Source: CAVPJC01 sp963705155
GTDB lineage: Bacteria > Chloroflexota > Anaerolineae > Anaerolineales > UBA4823
Direction of reading: 5' to 3'
NCBI GenBank assembly: GCA_963705155.1
Contig: CAVPJC010000004.1
Coordinates: 124,001 to 188,000, forward strand
Length of the DNA stretch: 64,000 nucleotides
Each line of letters opens with the position of its first letter. Position 1 is the stretch's first letter. Of the stretch, positions 55,725-64,000 are shown piece by piece. The notes under the pieces are model-generated. The model made no database searches and was not told where the DNA came from. It saw only the letters and a program-made list of their open reading frames with translations. The position numbers and the translations under genes are program-made.

Positions 55725-57276
55725 TTACGGTCTGAACCAGTAGACCAGGCTGCCATCTTGATTGGTGCGCGCTTCGATGATCTCATCGGTATTCCCCAGC
55801 ATGATGCGGTAGCCGGGGACGATCACTGCCGCACAGGATATATCGGTGAAGGGGATATCCAGACAGCTATTACTCCACTGGATGGCTTGCACGCTCATCA
55901 CCAGAAGGGCAGATGGGTTAGTTCCCAGATCCTGGGCTACTTTGAGCTGGGCAGCCACTACCGCTGGGTTATTGCCGGGATTCGGGGTTGGTTCGGTGGA
56001 GTTATCCGGCGGCGTGGGCGTAAAGGTGGGCACGGGTGTTTTCGTAGGTGTGGCGGTTGGTGTAGGCGGCGCAGCCTTACGTATGGATGGGGCCAGCCAG
56101 AAGGCGTTAGCCCTGCCGGGTCTGCCTTCGTTGATCACACCCAGGACAAACTGCACGCTGTTGCCAGCCAGACTGGATAGATCGACATTGATGCGGGTGA
56201 TCTTGCCATCGTAGGCTTCATACCATTCGCCCAGGTTTTTGAGACGCCCGTTCGATTGGATGTAATCCAGGGTAAAGGTTACACCGCAGCCCTCGTTGTT
56301 GGAAAGACAGCCCACATCTGCCAGGAAATGGTCGCCTTCCTTAACTTTATAGGCCGGGTAAGCGCCGTTAATCCATCCGCCGCGATTGGTCTGCGGGCGG
56401 GTCCAAAGGGTGAATTCATCCTCCGTGCGGTCGTTTTCCAGCGTGGGGCGATCCAACAGAGCCACCGAACCGGCGTCGCTGCCAGTGGGGCTGGGGCAGG
56501 TAAGGTCGCCAGCGCTGCTGCGCCAGCTTGCGGTGCAGATATTGGTTGCAAAATCGTAGGCGTAATTGCTGTTGGGCGAAAGCACTTTAATGTCTACCCA
56601 GAAGGCCTCATCGGCTTTCTTACCAATACCAAAGCGGTCGCCGTCGCTGTCTGCCAGCATCCAGTAACTGAGGTAGCTGCCTTTCTTTTCCGGGGCGGTG
56701 AGATCAATGCCCAGATCGGCGCTCTCACCCGGTCTTACAACACCAGCCAGGCGGACGCTTCGATCGCCTAGCAAGGCGATCACCATCGACAAACACCAGC
56801 GAGTAGCTGGTATCCCAGGTGCAAGACCCGCTGTTGTGCAGACGCCACACTTTCGTAAACTCAGCGCCAGGCGAAAAGACTGTGCCGTCGGATACGGTGA
56901 CATCTTTGACGAAAGCAGCCTGGTTGCAGCGCACCGGTCTGGTGGTGGCGGTGGGCGGGGGGGGCGGGGTCGGTGAAGCCGCGGGGGGCTGTGGCGGAGC
57001 CTGCATGGTGTTTGTGGGGGCGATGGGGGTTTGCCCCGGGGTTTGCACAATCACGCCAGTGGTGGGTGTTGGGGTGTAATTTGTGGCAATCTGGGTGAGC
57101 TGTGCCACCAGCGTGCCAAAGGCCTGCTGGGTGAGCTGTACAGATACCGTCCTGGCGGCCTCAGTGTACACCGCGTCAATATCAGCAGCCGGAGTAGGGG
57201 GCAGTAACCCGCAGCTAATCAGGAGCAGCATTACAAAGACTGTGAAAAGTGTTAAACGAAAGTATTGCCTGTGCAT
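55725..57276 (-). CDS. NBR1-Ig-like domain lipoprotein, frameshifted
   Basis: A secreted protein of about 517 residues. It starts MHRQYFRLTLFTVFVMLLLI then SCG, a lipoprotein signal. After a Thr/Pro-rich linker comes the NBR1-Ig-like domain: FVKDVTVSDGTVFSPGAEFT, KVWRLHNSGSCTWDTSYSLV, FVDGDRL, then after a frame change near 56768 VRLAGVVRPGESADLGIDLT and GSYLSYWMLADSDGDRFGIG. The later part is a beta-rich ligand-like domain (YIQSNGRLKNLGEWYEAYDG), a second Thr/Pro linker (PTPTATPTKTPVPTFTPTPP) and a C-terminal domain. Anaerolineae encode many such proteins; the function is unknown. GGAAGAG precedes the ATG. Confidence 0.82.
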
Positions 57277-57400
57277 ATCTCTTCCTCGTCAAACCAGCTT
57301 GTTTCGGTATAGACGCTGTGGTAGAGGTTATTGTTCCAGATTATACGCTGAAACTGCTGAAATGCAGGCAGAAATTGCGTGTTTTTTTGATTAGAGCAGG

Positions 57401-60400
57401 TCAAACGGGGAGTTTGCCACTCGAAAGCAGCGCCAAGAAGGTTTCTGTTACCTTTGGGTCGAAGTGTGAGCCTGCCTGGTTTTGGATGTATTCGAATGCC
57501 TTGTCGAATTCCCAGGCAGAGCGGTAGGGCCGGTCGCTGCGAAGCGCATCCCAAACATCGATGACGGCAAAGATGCGGGCGCTGAGGGGAATTTGCTCGC
57601 CCTTTAACCCGCGCGGGTATCCACTCCCATCCCATTTTTCGTGATGGCAACGAGGAATGTCCAGGGCAGGGCGCAGGAATGGGATGGCGGCCAACCAATC
57701 ACAAGCATATTCGGGATGCTTACGCATGATTTGCCATTCATCATCGGAGAGCGGGCCATTCTTATGTAAAATGGCGTCGGGAATGGCCATTTTTCCGATA
57801 TCATGTAAAAGAGAGCCGCGGCGCATGTGCGCCAGTACATCATCGGTGAGGCCCAGGGTGCGCCCCAATTCCAGGGCTGCGTCGGTCACACGGCGGCTAT
57901 GCCCTTCCGTTTCCTGGTCGCGACCTTCCAGGGCTTTGGCCCACCCTTCGAGAGTTGTGTCGTAGGCCAGGGCTAATTCCAGGTTAGATCGTTGCAAGTC
58001 AGCGAACATGGCGGCGTTATCCAGGGCAATTGCAGCCTGGCCAGCAAGGGTGTTCATAAAAGCAAGCCATTCAGCATCAGCGCTGAAAGGTTTCCGATGG
58101 TACACCTCCAGAACACCCTTGATTTCGCCTTTGGCGATCAGAGGGGCGCCGGTATAGGTGATAAAGCCCTCACTGTGGATCATGGCTGCCTGGCGGGGGT
58201 CATATTCGTTGTTCAAAATATCGTTGACCTGCAGGGTTTTGCGCTCCAATGCCACTTTACCGGCAAGCCCTTGGCCCAAATAGAGATGGGTCTGGTTGAT
58301 GGCGGCGCTGTTGAAGCCGCGGCTGGCAGCCATTTCTAATGTGTGTGTGATTGAATTGAACCGCAGCACATCGGCAGAATCGACATCCAGATTGGTAATG
58401 ACAAGATCCAGCAATACCGCCAGCGTAATCCGTAGATCCAGGGCAGATTGGATCGTCAGGTCAATTTTATGGAGAGCTTCCAGGCAATTCAAACTCCGGT
58501 GGGTCTGTTCAAGCATACTGGTGCGTTGTAGGGCATTGGCTGCGATCTCGCTCACACCGGCCAGAATCTGAAGATCCGATTCGTTGAAAGGAGCAGCCCG
58601 GCCAACCATCAGCAGACCTACCGGAAAATGGTGCGCCATGAGGGGAGCAATTGCCAGGGCAGGCGAGTCATCAGCTGCCCAGAGAAGATTGGTCAAGCGG
58701 TCTGTGTCGTCAGGATTAAATCGCAATGGTTTGGCGCTGGTCATTATCTGGTTGACCAGGGATTGGGGTATTGCGAGCGGCGAATTAACCGCTTTTCCAA
58801 CGGCTTTTTCAATCCGTACTTCGTCAGACTCGGCCTGGTAAATACCCAGGGCAGCGCTCTGAGCTTCAAGCAGCTCGCTCGCGGTTTTCAAAATGATGGA
58901 TACCATATCGTCGCGCGAGTCGGCTGTGCGCAGGTGGTTGGAGATGGTAAGAATTGCAAGCTGCTGCTTTTCAGCTTGTTTTCGTTCGGTGATATCCTGG
59001 AAAAGCGTAGCGAACCTGCCCGGGGAAGGGCTGTACGCCACAACTTCGAAGTGCTTTTGCAGATCCTGGGAGTAATTTTCAAATCTGGCTGCCTGGCGTG
59101 TCAAAGCGACCTCGCCATAGCTTTTGATCCAGTAGGGTTCAATGTTCGGCATGACCTGGCTAACGACTTTATTCACGACCTGGCTGGCCTGCAGCCCGGT
59201 CAGACGCTCAAAAGCCGGGTTCACCTCGAGGAACCGGTAATCTACAGGTTCTCCCTTTTCATCCAATACGATCTCATGCAATGCGAAGGCGCTCAACATT
59301 GTGTCAAACAACTCGCGGTAGCGGTCTTCGCTCAGTTCCAACTTTTTCTGGACATTTTTCAGGCCAGTGATGTCGGTTGCGGTGAAAATCACACCGGCGG
59401 ACCAGTCTGACAGATCCAATGGTGTGGAACTCAGCAAGATATTCAGGATTTGACCGTTTTTGGAGCGCCAACAGGTTTCGATGGTGCCAGTGCCATCCGT
59501 GCGGATTTGATTGTACTTTTCAACTCCCACGCGTTCGTATTCGTCATCGGTTACATAAAGCATCCGGGCAGAGCGTCCAATAAGCTCCTGGTTGGTGTAA
59601 CCGGTCATTTTACAAAGGGTGTCGTTGACCCAACCGAACACGCGGTTTTGCACCATGCCGATGCCATTGGGAGCAGCACGAAAGATACTGCGCAATGTAG
59701 ATTCATTGAATTGCAGGGCCTCTTCAGTCTTTTTTCGTTCGGTGATATCGTGTGCAATGATGAACCAAAGATCTCTGTGATTGTAAATCACCCGGCTGGA
59801 GTGAACTTCCATTTCACGCAACTCGCCGTTTGACAGCTGGTGGCAGACTTCCTGGCGTGCTTTTCCGGATGGAAAAGCAGGAGCGAGATCATGCTGGATA
59901 ACCCCGGGTGAATTTGGTTGGATATCAGCTTCCCGTAATTCCAGGAATTTTTCCCGGTCGTAGCCGTAGAAAGTGCAGGCAGCCGGGTTTGCATCGATGA
60001 ATTTACCGGTGGCTGGATCGATGAGGAGCATGATGGTGTGGCTATTGTGAAACAAGCTCTGGTAGCGTTCTTCATAACCTTCTGGAGCCTGGTGGGCAGG
60101 CTGGTTTTTTGGAGAGCGATCGTGCCTGGAGTACCACATAAACCAGATGTTTGTGACGCCAAAAATCATGTTTATCCCGATCAGGAATGAATGCAGGTTT
60201 TTCCATCCGGTTAGAGGGACCCCGGCGTTTTTTACCAGGATGGGGTGAAGCTGACCTGAAATCGCCACACCGCCCATCAGCAGCAGAAGGAGACCGGTCA
60301 GGATTGCCGGCTCCAGGAGGCGCTCAAATAAACTGAAAATTCTGGTGTTGTGTATTCTTTGCATGAGATGAAGTGGATGCACCGTTGTCAGCGCAGATGA

Positions 60401-60406
60401 TTGCAT
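57401..60406 (-). CDS. PAS-GAF-HD-GYP sensory phosphodiesterase
   Basis: A 1001-residue membrane-linked signalling protein. Two N-terminal helices (residues 35-90, ILTGLLLLLMGGVAISG) precede three PAS domains (about 110-230, 235-360 and 365-480, each ending in DITERK or DITGLK), two GAF domains (about 485-640 and 645-800) and a C-terminal HD-GYP domain (about 825-1001). The HD-GYP core is complete: GHSRRVTDAALELGR, SLLHDIGKMAIPDAIL, HHEKWDGSGYPRGLKGEQIP. HD-GYP enzymes hydrolyse cyclic di-GMP. No GGDEF domain is present. The start context is weak (TAAAAT four bases upstream of the ATG). Single-gene transcription; divergent from the AraC-Ogt gene. Confidence 0.9.
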   Translation of the reverse strand: MQSSALTTVHPLHLMQRIHNTRIFSLFERLLEPAILTGLLLLLMGGVAISGQLHPILVKNAGVPLTGWKNLHSFLIGINMIFGVTNIWFMWYSRHDRSPKNQPAHQAPEGYEERYQSLFHNSHTIMLLIDPATGKFIDANPAACTFYGYDREKFLELREADIQPNSPGVIQHDLAPAFPSGKARQEVCHQLSNGELREMEVHSSRVIYNHRDLWFIIAHDITERKKTEEALQFNESTLRSIFRAAPNGIGMVQNRVFGWVNDTLCKMTGYTNQELIGRSARMLYVTDDEYERVGVEKYNQIRTDGTGTIETCWRSKNGQILNILLSSTPLDLSDWSAGVIFTATDITGLKNVQKKLELSEDRYRELFDTMLSAFALHEIVLDEKGEPVDYRFLEVNPAFERLTGLQASQVVNKVVSQVMPNIEPYWIKSYGEVALTRQAARFENYSQDLQKHFEVVAYSPSPGRFATLFQDITERKQAEKQQLAILTISNHLRTADSRDDMVSIILKTASELLEAQSAALGIYQAESDEVRIEKAVGKAVNSPLAIPQSLVNQIMTSAKPLRFNPDDTDRLTNLLWAADDSPALAIAPLMAHHFPVGLLMVGRAAPFNESDLQILAGVSEIAANALQRTSMLEQTHRSLNCLEALHKIDLTIQSALDLRITLAVLLDLVITNLDVDSADVLRFNSITHTLEMAASRGFNSAAINQTHLYLGQGLAGKVALERKTLQVNDILNNEYDPRQAAMIHSEGFITYTGAPLIAKGEIKGVLEVYHRKPFSADAEWLAFMNTLAGQAAIALDNAAMFADLQRSNLELALAYDTTLEGWAKALEGRDQETEGHSRRVTDAALELGRTLGLTDDVLAHMRRGSLLHDIGKMAIPDAILHKNGPLSDDEWQIMRKHPEYACDWLAAIPFLRPALDIPRCHHEKWDGSGYPRGLKGEQIPLSARIFAVIDVWDALRSDRPYRSAWEFDKAFEYIQNQAGSHFDPKVTETFLALLSSGKLPV

Positions 60407-60610
60407 CGTGATTTTAATATGAGATGAAGAGAAACAGCCTTTACAAATTTGTTCGTAGGACTAATGGGCTATTCATTCGATTGGATGAGGGACAAGGATA
60501 TCTTTCGAAAAAAAGAGCGCAAGAATCGGGTGGATCAGGTTGAAGAAAATCGCTATACTTTCGAGAGTGATGGCTTACAATTAGATCAATGTGCATGAAG
60601 GAGACGCTCG

Positions 60611-61483
60611 ATGAACACGCAAACGGTTGAGTACGAACAGTTATCTGAAGATTATCAAAGAATTGAACAGGCGATACAGTACCTGGAGGAAAATTACCGG
60701 CGCCAACCGGAATTGAGTGAAATTGCAGCCAATATCGGGTTGAGCGAATATCATTTTCAACGCATCTTTACGCGCTGGGTAGGGATCAGCCCCAAGCGAT
60801 TTGTGCAATTCCTGACTAAAGAAAACGCCAAGCGTTTGCTGGAGAATCGCCATAATTTGCTGGATGTGGCCTATCAAACCGGTCTTTCCGGTCCGGGACG
60901 GCTGCACGATTTGTTTGTTGCCTGCGAGGCTGTGACGCCGGGCGAATTCAAGCACATGGGAGAAGGCCTGACAATCACGTACGGATTTCAACCTACGCCG
61001 TTTGGCGAATGCCTGGTGGCGATGACCGGGCGGGGTATTTGCAATTTGATATTTGTGCAAGAGAATAATCGCGAGGCTGCCCTGTCTGTGCTGCGCTCTC
61101 ACTGGGCGCTTGCCAGGTTGGTGGAGGATGATGAGCGCATGGGCCCGGTGGTGCACCAGGTGTTTACATTCCTGGTCGGGGGAAAGATGGAGCCGCTGCA
61201 TATGCACCTGCACGGTACAAATTTTCAGATCAAGGTATGGGAGGCGCTGCTGCGTATTCCGCCCGGAGCCGTAGTGAGTTACCAGGAACTGGCCGCCCAG
61301 ATTGGTATGCCGGGGGCAAGCAGGGCGGTTGGCAACGCAGTTTCGCGCAATCCGCTGCCGGTGCTGATCCCCTGTCACCGCGTGATTCGTAAAATGGGAG
61401 ATTACGGCGGCTACCGGTGGGGCACGGCCCGCAAGAAAGCGCTATTGGCCTGGGAGAATATCTTGCAAGAAAATCCACAATGA
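60611..61483 (+). CDS. AraC-type regulator fused to methylated-DNA-cysteine S-methyltransferase (Ada-like, no N-Ada domain)
   Basis: A 290-residue protein with an N-terminal AraC helix-turn-helix pair (about residues 15-120, LSEIAANIGLSEYHFQRIFT) and a C-terminal Ogt domain. The active-site motif is VLIPCHRVIRKMGDYGGYRW with acceptor Cys255, which takes the alkyl group from O6-methylguanine. GASRAVGNAVSRNPLP, just before it, is also diagnostic. Unlike E. coli Ada, there is no N-terminal zinc domain with the phosphotriester-sensing Cys, so methyl-triggered activation would have to work differently. AGGAG precedes the ATG. The stop overlaps the EamA gene (ATGA), linking an export gene to DNA repair. 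Confidence 0.93.
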   Translation: MNTQTVEYEQLSEDYQRIEQAIQYLEENYRRQPELSEIAANIGLSEYHFQRIFTRWVGISPKRFVQFLTKENAKRLLENRHNLLDVAYQTGLSGPGRLHDLFVACEAVTPGEFKHMGEGLTITYGFQPTPFGECLVAMTGRGICNLIFVQENNREAALSVLRSHWALARLVEDDERMGPVVHQVFTFLVGGKMEPLHMHLHGTNFQIKVWEALLRIPPGAVVSYQELAAQIGMPGASRAVGNAVSRNPLPVLIPCHRVIRKMGDYGGYRWGTARKKALLAWENILQENPQ

Positions 61484-62385
61484 GGACACGAATCTGGATA
61501 GCCATGCTGGCTGTCTACATTGTCTGGGGCTCGACTTACCTGGCGATCCGTTTTGCCGTCGAGACCATTCCGCCGTTTTTGATGGCGGGTACGCGCTTTC
61601 TGATTGCCGGGCTGATGCTTTATGGCTGGCGCCGGCTGGCGGGCGATGCCGCCCCCCAAAAGCTGGAGTGGAAATCAGCGGCGATCATTGGCTTGCTCTT
61701 ACTGGTAGGTGGCAATGGACTGGTTAGCTGGGCCGAACAGTACGTACCCTCCGGGATCACGGCTTTGATGGTGGGCGCAGCACCGCTGTGGATGGTTTTG
61801 ATCGATGCGGTGCGCCCGGGTGGTGTACGCCCGGGTTGGCAAACGGTTGCCGGGGTATTGATCGGTTTTGCAGGCATTGGCCTCCTGGTAGGAGGATGGC
61901 AAACGGGCCAGCACATCCAACAGGTTAACCTGGCGGGTGTGCTGGCTCTTTTTGCATCGGGAATTCTGTGGGCGGCAGGCTCGCTGTACAGCCGAAATGC
62001 GCGTTTGCCCGGGTCACCGTTGATGGGCACCGGAATGGAAATGTTGGCTGGAGGGGTGGGTCTGCTGCTTCTGGGTACGCTGGTGGGTGAATGGCTTCGA
62101 TTGGATCTGGCGGGCATTTCGAGCCGGTCGTTGATGGGTCTTGGCTACCTGATTGTATTTGGCGCGCTGGTGGGTTTTGCGGCTTACACCTGGCTGCTGC
62201 GCGTAGCGCCGACCCCGCTGGTATCAACCTATGCCTATGTGAACCCGTTGATTGCCATTCTCCTGGGCAGCCTGATGGCAGGTGAAGCGCTTTCTGCGCG
62301 GATTCTCATCGCGGCGCTGGTCATCCTCAGCGCGGTGGCGCTGATCAATACAACGCGCACAAAGAAATTGGTAGAAAATCAGTAA
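61480..62385 (+). CDS. EamA/DMT-family transporter coupled to the AraC-Ogt gene
   Basis: A 301-residue permease with ten helices in two EamA repeats (AVYIVWGSTYLAIRFAVETI at the start; VSTYAYVNPLIAILLGSLMA near the end, typical of YedA/RhaT-type members). The ATG at 61480 overlaps the stop of the upstream gene by 4 bases, so translation is coupled; a longer in-frame start inside the Ogt gene is unlikely. The coupling suggests export of a toxic metabolite or alkylating agent under AraC control, which is speculation. The end is 46 bases before the convergent response-regulator gene's stop. Confidence 0.9.
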   Translation: MRTRIWIAMLAVYIVWGSTYLAIRFAVETIPPFLMAGTRFLIAGLMLYGWRRLAGDAAPQKLEWKSAAIIGLLLLVGGNGLVSWAEQYVPSGITALMVGAAPLWMVLIDAVRPGGVRPGWQTVAGVLIGFAGIGLLVGGWQTGQHIQQVNLAGVLALFASGILWAAGSLYSRNARLPGSPLMGTGMEMLAGGVGLLLLGTLVGEWLRLDLAGISSRSLMGLGYLIVFGALVGFAAYTWLLRVAPTPLVSTYAYVNPLIAILLGSLMAGEALSARILIAALVILSAVALINTTRTKKLVENQ

Positions 62386-62431
62386 GTTTCCAGACTGCTC
62401 GGATGCAATGGACAGAGAAGATGCAGGCTGC

Positions 62432-63414
62432 CTATCCGGTGCGAACAGCCTGAATTTTGCCAGTATGCCAGGCGCGCTGGAAGGCCGCCACCAGGACCGG
62501 GTCGTAGCGCGTTCCAGCGCAGTCCAGAATTTCCTCGAAGGCGCGCTCCAATGGCATAGCACGGCGATAGGGGCAGTGGATGGTCATGGCGTCGAATGAG
62601 TTAGCCAGCGCTACGATGCGAGCCCCAACGGGGATGGCCTCGCCCGCCAGTCCATCCGGATAGCCTGTGCCATCCCAGCGCTCGTGATGATGGCGCACAA
62701 TGGGCACTGCCGGTGCAAGGAACGCAATGTCTTTAATCATTTCGGCGCCGGTCAGCGGGTGGATTTTGATTTCCTCCCATTCCTCGTTGGTTAAAGGCGT
62801 TTTTTTGAACAGGGTGGTTTCCCGTGTGATGATCTTTCCGATGTCATGCAGGATCGCCCCGAAGCGCAGTTGGCCCAATGCACGTCCGGAAAGGCCGGCT
62901 TCGGTGGCAATCGCCATCGATAGGCTGTCACACGCTCTACGTGGCCGCGGGTAAAAGCATCCCGCACATCAATCGCATTGGCCAGCATGGTGAGGCTTGA
63001 TTCATAGGCGCGCTGCAATTGCGCGGTGCGCAGCTCTTGCGAGCGGGAGAGGCGGGCAAGGACGGCTGTGAGGAGCTCTTCCCGGGTGAGGGGTTTGATC
63101 AGGTAATCTTCAGCACCCAGGTTCTTGCCGGTGATGACATCCTGCTTTTCACCACGGGCAGTAAGGAACAAGAAGGGGATGGTCAACCATTCAGGCCGAG
63201 AGCGCACGGTCTGGAAGAATTGGTAACCGTCTACGCGCGGCATAGCAATATCTGACAGGATAATATCAGGGGTGATGGTTTTCATCTGCTCCAACGCATC
63301 CTGGCCATCCAGAGCAGCGATGACGGTGTAGCCTTCGGAGCTGAGAATATCCCGCAGACCCTCGCGCAGGGCGTCGTTGTCTTCTACAATAAGGATCGTT
63401 TCTCTATTCATCAT
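62432..63414 (-). CDS. Response regulator with HD-GYP output domain, frameshifted
   Basis: A protein of about 327 residues. The receiver domain is complete: TILIVEDNDALREGLRDILS, the phospho-acceptor Asp in DIILSDIAMPRVDGYQFF, and LTARGEKQDVITGKNLGAED with YLIKPL. After a coiled linker comes the HD-GYP domain, split by a frame change near 62922: IDVRDAFTRGHVERVTAY before and LRFGAILHDIGKIITRETTL, HHHERWDGTGYPDGLAGEAI after. It should hydrolyse c-di-GMP when phosphorylated by an unlinked kinase. Two adjacent ATGs (63414, 63411) overlap the stop of the upstream peptidase gene. Confidence 0.9.
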
Positions 63415-64000
63415 CTATTGTGCAAATCCAAGACGGCAGGCAGGCCTCCGGAAGGGCGGGCGAGGCGCACAGCACGCAGTACAGCCTGAGCCACGACTTC
63501 GGCTGCGAATGCTCCAACAATGTTGACATCGGCGTTGCGCCTACCCGTCGCCAGGGCAAACAGGGTGTCGCCGTCCAACATGGTATGAGATGGACGAACA
63601 CTGCGCGCCAGACCATCTTGCGCCATCTGGGCGACTTTGTTGGTCTGTTCCTTGTTCAGGCGGGCATTGGTGACGACAACACCGATTACAGTGTGCTCAC
63701 GACGGTGGAACCCCGCCAGTGGTCGTGCGCCGAACTGCTTAAAGATCTGCAGGGTGTCTGCGAAAGGTGTTTGGGCGTCGCCGGGCATCTCACCGGGCAG
63801 CCGGCGGGCGCCGGCGATAATTTGCCCGCTGGTGGGATCGACGACATCGCCAAAGGCGTTGACCGCGACCAGCGCAGCCACTACCACGCCGCGACCAATT
63901 TCGACGGCGGCACAGCCAACGCCAGATTTCATGGCCTGCGACATGCCCAGCACCTTACCCACGCTGCAGCCCGTGCCGGCGCCCACATTACCCTCGGCAG
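63411..64000 (-). CDS. S58 (DmpA/P1-type) peptidase, 3' part
   Basis: The C-terminal 195 or so residues of a P1/DmpA-family N-terminal-nucleophile peptidase, which cuts after self-processing and acts on small peptides or amides. Visible are EGNVGAGTGCSVGK at the window edge, GVGCAAVEIGRGVVVAALVA, VNAFGDVVDPTSGQIIAG, NTTIGVVVTNA-like TVIGVVVTNARLNKEQTNK and RPSHTMLDGDTLFALATG, all family hallmarks. The last segment follows the usual self-cleavage region order. The 5' part lies outside the window. Stop TGA overlaps the start of the response-regulator gene (ATGATGA), so the two are cotranscribed. Confidence 0.88.
   Translation of the reverse strand, partial: AEGNVGAGTGCSVGKVLGMSQAMKSGVGCAAVEIGRGVVVAALVAVNAFGDVVDPTSGQIIAGARRLPGEMPGDAQTPFADTLQIFKQFGARPLAGFHRREHTVIGVVVTNARLNKEQTNKVAQMAQDGLARSVRPSHTMLDGDTLFALATGRRNADVNIVGAFAAEVVAQAVLRAVRLARPSGGLPAVLDLHNR

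Noticed and set aside
1..64000. CRISPR arrays, tRNA or rRNA genes, insertion sequences, prophage
   Set aside because: None was recognised on reading both strands; the only long repeats are the RHS core copies.

Overview
The window looks like a chromosomal segment of a member of the Chloroflexota, most likely class Anaerolineae. This is an inference from gene content: NBR1-Ig-like and 'PCFWGITPG' lipoproteins, lone sortase plus AI-2E-family permeases, a MacB-like ABC exporter with a CARDB/TIG-type secreted partner, Thr/Pro-rich linkers on secreted proteins, and moderately high GC. No rRNA, tRNA, CRISPR array, transposase or phage gene was seen. Many genes carry single-base frameshifts whose reading continues at once in another frame, in housekeeping genes such as alr, metX and hutI as well as in accessory ones. 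I read most of these as uncorrected sequence errors and give the whole span as one gene with approximate break points.

Layout. 0-0.6 kb: 5' part of hutI (minus). 0.75-2.2 kb: aspartase/fumarase family enzyme. 2.4-4.6 kb: GH3 beta-glucosidase. 5-8.5 kb: class-D-like sortase, small membrane protein, two AI-2E-family permeases. 8.5-9.3 kb: nucleoside phosphorylase. 9.4-13.3 kb: dnaA and dnaK, divergent around a 640-base gap with inverted repeats, dnaK followed by a strong terminator. 13.7-21.2 kb: surface-glycan region with an undecaprenyl-phosphate sugar transferase, a heptose-7-phosphate kinase, a GmhA-type isomerase, a GmhB-type phosphatase, a B12-binding radical SAM enzyme and an O-antigen-ligase-like protein. 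21.4-26.2 kb: Yip1 protein, ABC ATPase, secreted TIG/CARDB protein and FtsX/MacB permease in one direction. 26.2-29 kb (minus): S1-domain protein, stray RHS fragment, lipoprotein. 29.6-31.4 kb: two coupled EamA permeases. 31.35-34.7 kb: alr divergent from a dynamin-like GTPase and a small membrane protein. 34.7-39.8 kb: selA, M24 peptidase, tsaD, BNR-repeat protein.

39.8-43.2 kb (minus): methionine operon metY-metX-metW, preceded by a clear SAM-I (S-box) riboswitch with its terminator. 43.3-54.9 kb: an RHS polymorphic-toxin locus. A secreted RHS protein of about 2,780 residues ends in a predicted PD-(D/E)xK nuclease tip coupled by ATGA to an immunity gene. It is followed by a second 600-base copy of the RHS core end carrying a different tip and its own ATGA-coupled immunity gene, then by a third, shorter core remnant. 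This is the architecture expected from RHS tip displacement and is the most interesting system here. A CRP-type palindrome lies upstream of the RHS gene.

54.9-64 kb: LysM protein, NBR1-Ig-like lipoprotein, a PAS/GAF/HD-GYP sensor protein, AraC-Ogt DNA repair protein coupled to an EamA permease, and an S58/DmpA-type peptidase coupled to an HD-GYP response regulator.

A recurring promoter pattern is notable: several genes without a Shine-Dalgarno sequence have a TANNNT box 6-10 bases before the start codon (sortase, first AI-2E permease, gmhB, O-antigen ligase, alr), suggesting leaderless transcripts. Other genes in the window have good Shine-Dalgarno sites.
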